From Pseudoalteromonas ulvae UL12 (GTDB lineage: Bacteria > Pseudomonadota > Gammaproteobacteria > Enterobacterales > Alteromonadaceae), in assembly GCF_014925405.1 (NCBI RefSeq), contig NZ_AQHJ01000030.1, positions 238,092 through 302,091 of the forward strand: a stretch of 64,000 nt of DNA. The letters are read 5' to 3'. Below, in pieces: positions 60,480-64,000 of this stretch. A program made the position numbers and the translations under genes. Numbering within the stretch: the stretch's first letter is position 1; every line of letters starts with the position of its first letter. The notes beneath the pieces are model-generated. The model worked only from the letters and a program-made list of their open reading frames with translations. It did no database searches and was not told where the DNA came from.

Positions 60480-61496
60480 TTGCCGTCGCTTCAATCCCTT
60501 CATACTTTTTCTTTGCCAAGCAATGCTGAGAAAATTATCAAAGTGACTGATCCAAATCAGTTAACAGACATTGATTACTCTATCCCATTTGTGGTGATTG
60601 GAGAGGGAAGTAACACGCTATTTTTGGATGACTTTGTAGGTCAAGTTATACAAATAGCGAATATTGGTATTGGCATCTCTGAAGATGAGCACATGTACCA
60701 TATAAAAGCTGCAGCTGGGGAAAATTGGCATCAGTTAGTCTGTTATACCCTCAATAAAGGGATTGCAGGATTCGAAAATCTAGCGCTTATTCCTGGATTG
60801 TGTGGCGCTGCACCAGTGCAAAATATAGGTGCGTATGGTGTTGAGCTGAGTGATTTTTTGGTGAGTGTTGAGGGCTTTGATATTATCACAGGGCAATTTA
60901 ACACGCTCACCGCAGAGCAATGTCAGTTGAGCTATCGAGATTCAATCTTTAAGCATGCGTTGAAGCAGCGTTTCATTATTACGGCAATCCACTTAGCGGT
61001 GCGTAAAAATTGGCAGCCGAATTGTCATTATGGCCCACTACAGCACCTTCAGGAACCGACGGCTCAGCAAATATATGATTTAGTTGTTCAAACTAGGCAA
61101 ACAAAATTACCTGACCCAAAGCAAGTTGCAAATGCGGGGAGCTTTTTTAAAAACCCATTTATTACAGCAGAACATTTCGTGCGTTTAAAAACCCAGTTTC
61201 CTGATCTTGTGGCTTTTCCTGCTGTGGATAAACAAGTAAAAGTAGCGGCGGGCTGGCTCATTGATCGAGCGGGTCTAAAAGGGGAGAAAATTGCCGGGAT
61301 TGAAGTGAATCCGCAACAAGCTTTGGTCTTGTTAAATCATGGTGGAAGTGGCGGCCAAGATGTCTTAAAGATGATTGAGCGAATTCAGCATGAAGTCCAT
61401 GCACTGTTTGATATTAAATTGCAGCATGAGGTTAGGCTCATTGGTTCACAGGGCGAAATAATCATTGAGGTGAATCATGAAAACCCTACAAGGTAA
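60480..61496 (+). CDS. murB: UDP-N-acetylenolpyruvoylglucosamine reductase
   Basis: About 338 residues from a TTG at 60480 with GAGG 8 bases upstream; the translation then begins LPSLQSLHTFSLPS, which lines up with the start of E. coli MurB (SLKPWNTFGI). An ATG at 60408 would add 24 residues without family support. FAD-binding GEGSNTLFLDDF, the active region ENLALIPGLCGAAPVQNIGAYGVEL and GSFFKNP (catalytic Ser) are intact. The enzyme makes UDP-MurNAc for peptidoglycan. It overlaps birA by 20 bases, as in other gammaproteobacteria. Confidence 0.95.
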   Translation: MPSLQSLHTFSLPSNAEKIIKVTDPNQLTDIDYSIPFVVIGEGSNTLFLDDFVGQVIQIANIGIGISEDEHMYHIKAAAGENWHQLVCYTLNKGIAGFENLALIPGLCGAAPVQNIGAYGVELSDFLVSVEGFDIITGQFNTLTAEQCQLSYRDSIFKHALKQRFIITAIHLAVRKNWQPNCHYGPLQHLQEPTAQQIYDLVVQTRQTKLPDPKQVANAGSFFKNPFITAEHFVRLKTQFPDLVAFPAVDKQVKVAAGWLIDRAGLKGEKIAGIEVNPQQALVLLNHGGSGGQDVLKMIERIQHEVHALFDIKLQHEVRLIGSQGEIIIEVNHENPTR

Positions 61497-62478
61497 TAAA
61501 CAGGCCATCTTGGACGCTTTACAACAAGGGCGGTTTGTGTCTGGTGAGGTATTAGGCGAGCAACTTGGGATTAGTCGAGCGGCAGTGGCTAAACATATTC
61601 AGTCGTTGCAGCAATTAGGGCTCGATATTTTTACCGTGACTGGCAAGGGATACCAATTAAGTGCAAAGTTATCATTATTAGATCCATTCAAAATCGAACG
61701 CAGTTACCAAGCTACGAAAGCAGACAAACAAGCCGGTGCTCAGTTTGAAGTGTTTTCGATTATAGATTCAACCAATAGTGAATTAATGCGCAGAATTGTC
61801 GCTAATCAAAAGTTGTCGAGTGGCACTGTTGTGGTGGCGCAATGTCAAAGTTCAGGGCGAGGGCGACGCGGGCGTCAATGGCAATCACCTTTTGGTGCAA
61901 ATCTTTACTATAGCTATTATTGGTTTTTAGATGATGGGCTTCAAGCCGCAATGGGAGTCAGTGTTGCTGTCGGTTTGGCTGTATATGACTGTTTAAAGCA
62001 TCTTTACGGTATTGATGTCACCTTAAAATGGCCAAATGACGTATTGGTGTCTGAGCAAAAATTAGCGGGTGTATTGGTCGAACTCGATGGGCCAGCTGAG
62101 GGGCCGTGCAATTTAGTGATTGGGATAGGTTTAAACCTCGCAATGCCAAACAGTGCCAGTGAAAAAATAGATCAAGCTTGGACTGATTTGAATTTGCTTG
62201 GGGTTGAGGTTGACAAAAACATCCTAGTGGCGACTTTAACTCATGCTTTAGAGCGGCGACTTGAACAGTATCGAGAGGCTGGTTTACAGGCGATGCAGCA
62301 AGAATGGAATCAAGTGCATGCGTTTCAAGGTCAAAGTGTCGAATTAATTACTGGACAAAGACGATGGCAAGGAATTTGTGAAGGGATTGATCCGCAAGGT
62401 GGGATCCGAATTAGACAAGATGGTGAAGTGAAGAGTTATTTTGGTGGTGAAATTTCACTACGCAAGGTTAAAGTATGA
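61477..62478 (+). CDS. birA: Biotin-protein ligase/biotin operon repressor
   Basis: 333 residues. An N-terminal helix-turn-helix (LGEQLGISRAAVAKHIQSLQQLG) marks it as the bifunctional class that represses biotin genes. The ligase domain has GRGRRGRQW (biotin/ATP loop) and LKWPNDVLV, and an SH3-like C-terminal domain. It overlaps murB by 20 bases and coaX by 4 (ATGA), so the three are translated from one message. Confidence 0.97.
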   Translation: MKTLQGNKQAILDALQQGRFVSGEVLGEQLGISRAAVAKHIQSLQQLGLDIFTVTGKGYQLSAKLSLLDPFKIERSYQATKADKQAGAQFEVFSIIDSTNSELMRRIVANQKLSSGTVVVAQCQSSGRGRRGRQWQSPFGANLYYSYYWFLDDGLQAAMGVSVAVGLAVYDCLKHLYGIDVTLKWPNDVLVSEQKLAGVLVELDGPAEGPCNLVIGIGLNLAMPNSASEKIDQAWTDLNLLGVEVDKNILVATLTHALERRLEQYREAGLQAMQQEWNQVHAFQGQSVELITGQRRWQGICEGIDPQGGIRIRQDGEVKSYFGGEISLRKVKV

Positions 62479-63176
62479 TTTTATTAATTGATGCGGGTAA
62501 TACCGCAATTAAACTCGCCGTGAGTGACGAGCACAATCAACCTACTTTAATTAAACAGGTACAATTGTGTTGGTCTAAGATTTCGCTCGTGCTTTATAGT
62601 TGTGTTAAACATTCCGCCGAGTTACAAGCCATGATAGACACAGCGCAAGCGCATGGGATTGAAGTGTGTCGGGCCAAGGTATCCCAACAGCTAGACGGAC
62701 TAGTGTGTGGTTATGAGCATTTTCACAACTTGGGCATTGATCGCTGGTTAGCTGTTATTGGGGCGCAAAATGACTACCCAAATGAAAACTTGGTCATAGT
62801 TGATTCCGGTACTGCTACCACAATTGATTTTGTATCTCTGGATAAAAAGCACCTTGGCGGCTGGATTATTCCAGGATTAGATTTAATGGTTGAGTCTATT
62901 TCACAACGTGCGCCAGATGTATTTTCAGATTCTGAGGTAGGATTTGAAAATATTACCGGAACGAATACACCGAATGCGTTACACAATGGTTGTTTTGTAA
63001 GCACGTTAGGTGCTGTAGTAATCGCACAACAACATTTTAATCATTATTGTCGAGTTATTTTTACCGGTGGCTATGGTTTTCATCTGCATCAAGCGATGGA
63101 AAATACTCAGTTTGATGAGCGACTTATTTTTAAGGGGCTGCTCGTTTGGTATGTAAAACAAGCAAAAAACAACTAA
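62475..63176 (+). CDS. coaX: Type III pantothenate kinase
   Basis: 233 residues with the ASKHA-fold motifs: phosphate 1 loop LIDAGNTAIKLAV, GIDRWLAVIGA (pantothenate region) and phosphate 2 loop DSGTATTIDF, then GGWIIPGLDLM. CoaX phosphorylates pantothenate, the first step of coenzyme A synthesis, and uses no feedback inhibition by CoA. The ATG overlaps the birA stop. The position before the tRNA-tuf cluster is conserved in gammaproteobacteria. Confidence 0.96.
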   Translation: MILLIDAGNTAIKLAVSDEHNQPTLIKQVQLCWSKISLVLYSCVKHSAELQAMIDTAQAHGIEVCRAKVSQQLDGLVCGYEHFHNLGIDRWLAVIGAQNDYPNENLVIVDSGTATTIDFVSLDKKHLGGWIIPGLDLMVESISQRAPDVFSDSEVGFENITGTNTPNALHNGCFVSTLGAVVIAQQHFNHYCRVIFTGGYGFHLHQAMENTQFDERLIFKGLLVWYVKQAKNN

Positions 63177-63242
63177 AAACCTGCTTTTAGCTTAAAAGTT
63201 ATTCGATCAAACATAAAAAGTTAATTTTTTTTAATTTAATGG

Positions 63243-63271
63243 TTGCATCCCCCCAAACCTTGCTCTAGAAT
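63243..63271 (+). promoter_or_regulatory. Sigma70 promoter of the tRNA-tuf operon with GC-rich discriminator
   Basis: TTGCAT at 63243-63248, a 17-base spacer and TAGAAT at 63266-63271. A GC-rich discriminator (CCTGCCCCG) follows, typical of stringently controlled stable-RNA promoters, and an A/T-rich tract lies just upstream (UP-element-like). Transcription would start about 63278, shortly before the first tRNA. Confidence 0.85.
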
Positions 63272-63299
63272 CCTGCCCCGTACTCAAGTAGTACAGCGT

Positions 63300-63375
<76 letters not shown>

Positions 63376-63399
63376 CTTTCTTTCGAGGCCGAAAGAAAG
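63376..63399 (+). other. Inter-tRNA hairpin
   Basis: CTTTCTTTCG pairs perfectly (10 bp) with CGAAAGAAAG around AGGC, directly after the first tRNA. It probably guides RNase processing of the polycistronic tRNA precursor rather than ending it, since three tRNAs and tuf follow. Confidence 0.75.
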
Positions 63400-63417
63400 C
63401 TGATACAAGAATTTTGT

Positions 63418-63502
63418 GGAGGGGTTCCCGAGTGGCCAAAGGGATCAGACTGTAAATCTGACGGCTCAGCCTTCGGTGGTTCGAATCCACCTCCCTCCAC
63501 CA
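63418..63502 (+). tRNA. tRNA-Tyr (anticodon GTA)
   Basis: 85 bases with CCA and a long variable arm (class II). Acceptor GGAGGGG pairs with TCCCTCC (one G-T pair). Anticodon loop CTGTAAA gives GTA. Same order as E. coli tyrU. Confidence 0.97.
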
Positions 63503-63547
63503 CTTATCTTGACGGGTCTTGCAGTAGTTAAGAACTAGGTTCCTAAA

Positions 63548-63622
<75 letters not shown>

Positions 63623-63634
63623 GTTTCTGGTGTT

Positions 63635-63710
63635 GCTGATATAGCTCAGTTGGTAGAGCGCACCCTTGGTAAGGGTGAGGTCGGCAGTTCGAATCTGCCT
63701 ATCAGCACCA
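63635..63710 (+). tRNA. tRNA-Thr (anticodon GGT)
   Basis: 76 bases with CCA. Acceptor GCTGATA pairs with TATCAGC; anticodon loop TTGGTAA gives GGT. Corresponds to E. coli thrT, the last tRNA before tufB. Confidence 0.97.
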
Positions 63711-63828
63711 GTCACTCAGAATCATTTCTTCTCTCCTTCATTGATTTGTCAAAATAATATTCAATAATGAATAAGCTTACCACCGTAAGCGTTAATCTGT
63801 ACTCTAGACAAAACTTATAGGTTCCGTC

Positions 63829-64000
63829 ATGGCAAAAGAAAAGTTTGAACGCGTAAAACCGCACGTAAATGTTGGTACTATCGGCCACGTTGACCACGGT
63901 AAAACAACTCTAACTGCAGCAATCACTAACGTACTTGCCAAAGTATACGGTGGTACTGCTAAAGATTTCGCATCAATCGATAACGCTCCAGAAGAGCGCG
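63829..64000 (+). CDS. tuf: Elongation factor Tu (5' end only)
   Basis: The first 57 codons read [20 protein letters not shown] and include the P-loop [13 protein letters not shown] lies 7 bases before the ATG. EF-Tu brings aminoacyl-tRNA to the ribosome. It follows four tRNA genes in the order of E. coli thrU-tyrU-glyT-thrT-tufB. A small hairpin (GCTTAC, CACC, GTAAGC) at 63775-63790 lies in its leader. The gene runs off the right edge. Confidence 0.98.
   Translation, partial: MAKEKFERVKPHVNVGTIGHVDHGKTTLTAAITNVLAKVYGGTAKDFASIDNAPEER

Overview
The window looks like a chromosomal segment of a marine gammaproteobacterium of the order Alteromonadales, most likely Pseudoalteromonas or a close relative. 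The basis is the low-to-moderate GC content, the murB-birA-coaX-tRNA(Thr-Tyr-Gly-Thr)-tuf end, the many secreted peptidases, and family pairs such as stomatin/NfeD, RimK/aspartoacylase-like and spondin_N proteins. This is inference from gene content, not a database match. No rRNA, CRISPR array, prophage or intact insertion sequence was seen; gene density is high, with one gene-poor stretch at about 55.5-56.1 kb.

Layout. 1-6.4 kb: a cut-off glutathione peroxidase, a LysR regulator divergent from a YqhD-type alcohol dehydrogenase, an AraC-azlC-azlD operon, a cytochrome b561 convergent with a cytochrome c', and a DUF2721 membrane protein. 6.5-15.6 kb: a protease island with a kexin-like subtilase lipoprotein and its probable dedicated chaperone, a 1128-residue subtilase with a GlyGly-CTERM-like tail, and an oligopeptidase B-like lipoprotein. 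16-19.9 kb: two spondin_N secreted proteins upstream of a response regulator and histidine kinase, preceded by 11-bp-phased repeats. 20-27.4 kb: a thioredoxin-like lipoprotein, DUF4870, YqaA, folM-folE-folX (tetrahydromonapterin synthesis), a TauE/SafE transporter, a diguanylate cyclase, nadE and yceH.

27.6-38.6 kb: a penicillin-acylase family enzyme; a BlaI repressor/M56-TonB pair with two exact dyad operators, divergent from an MBL-fold hydrolase; then prohibitin, a GNAT-nitrilase fusion, QmcA-type stomatin, NfeD, RDD and an RluF-like pseudouridine synthase. 38.6-46.9 kb: Bax-like glucosaminidase, a possible 29-residue membrane peptide, an aspartoacylase-like protein and RimK; an operon of small membrane protein, MscS channel and sigma factor; a perfect 60-bp palindrome; and MgtE, a CNNM/DUF21 protein and a drug/metabolite transporter. 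46.9-60.4 kb: a giant PD40-amidohydrolase, a metallophosphoesterase, a broken gene, a hybrid sensor kinase, a solute-binding protein, DUF3718, GNAT, a CsgD-like regulator, HinT, a YccT-like protein and an M1 aminopeptidase. 60.4-64 kb: murB, birA, coaX, four tRNAs and the start of tuf.

The strongest leads are the protease-chaperone pair, the spondin two-component operon with phased sites, the BlaI-type operators facing a non-classical MBL protein, the perfect palindrome between two divergent membrane-transport operons, and a recently broken gene downstream of a hybrid kinase. Several starts are corrected here from ribosome-binding sites and family alignment (1339, 6362, 9830, 20511, 20660, 31203, 36298, 37829, 43133, 43377, 60480).
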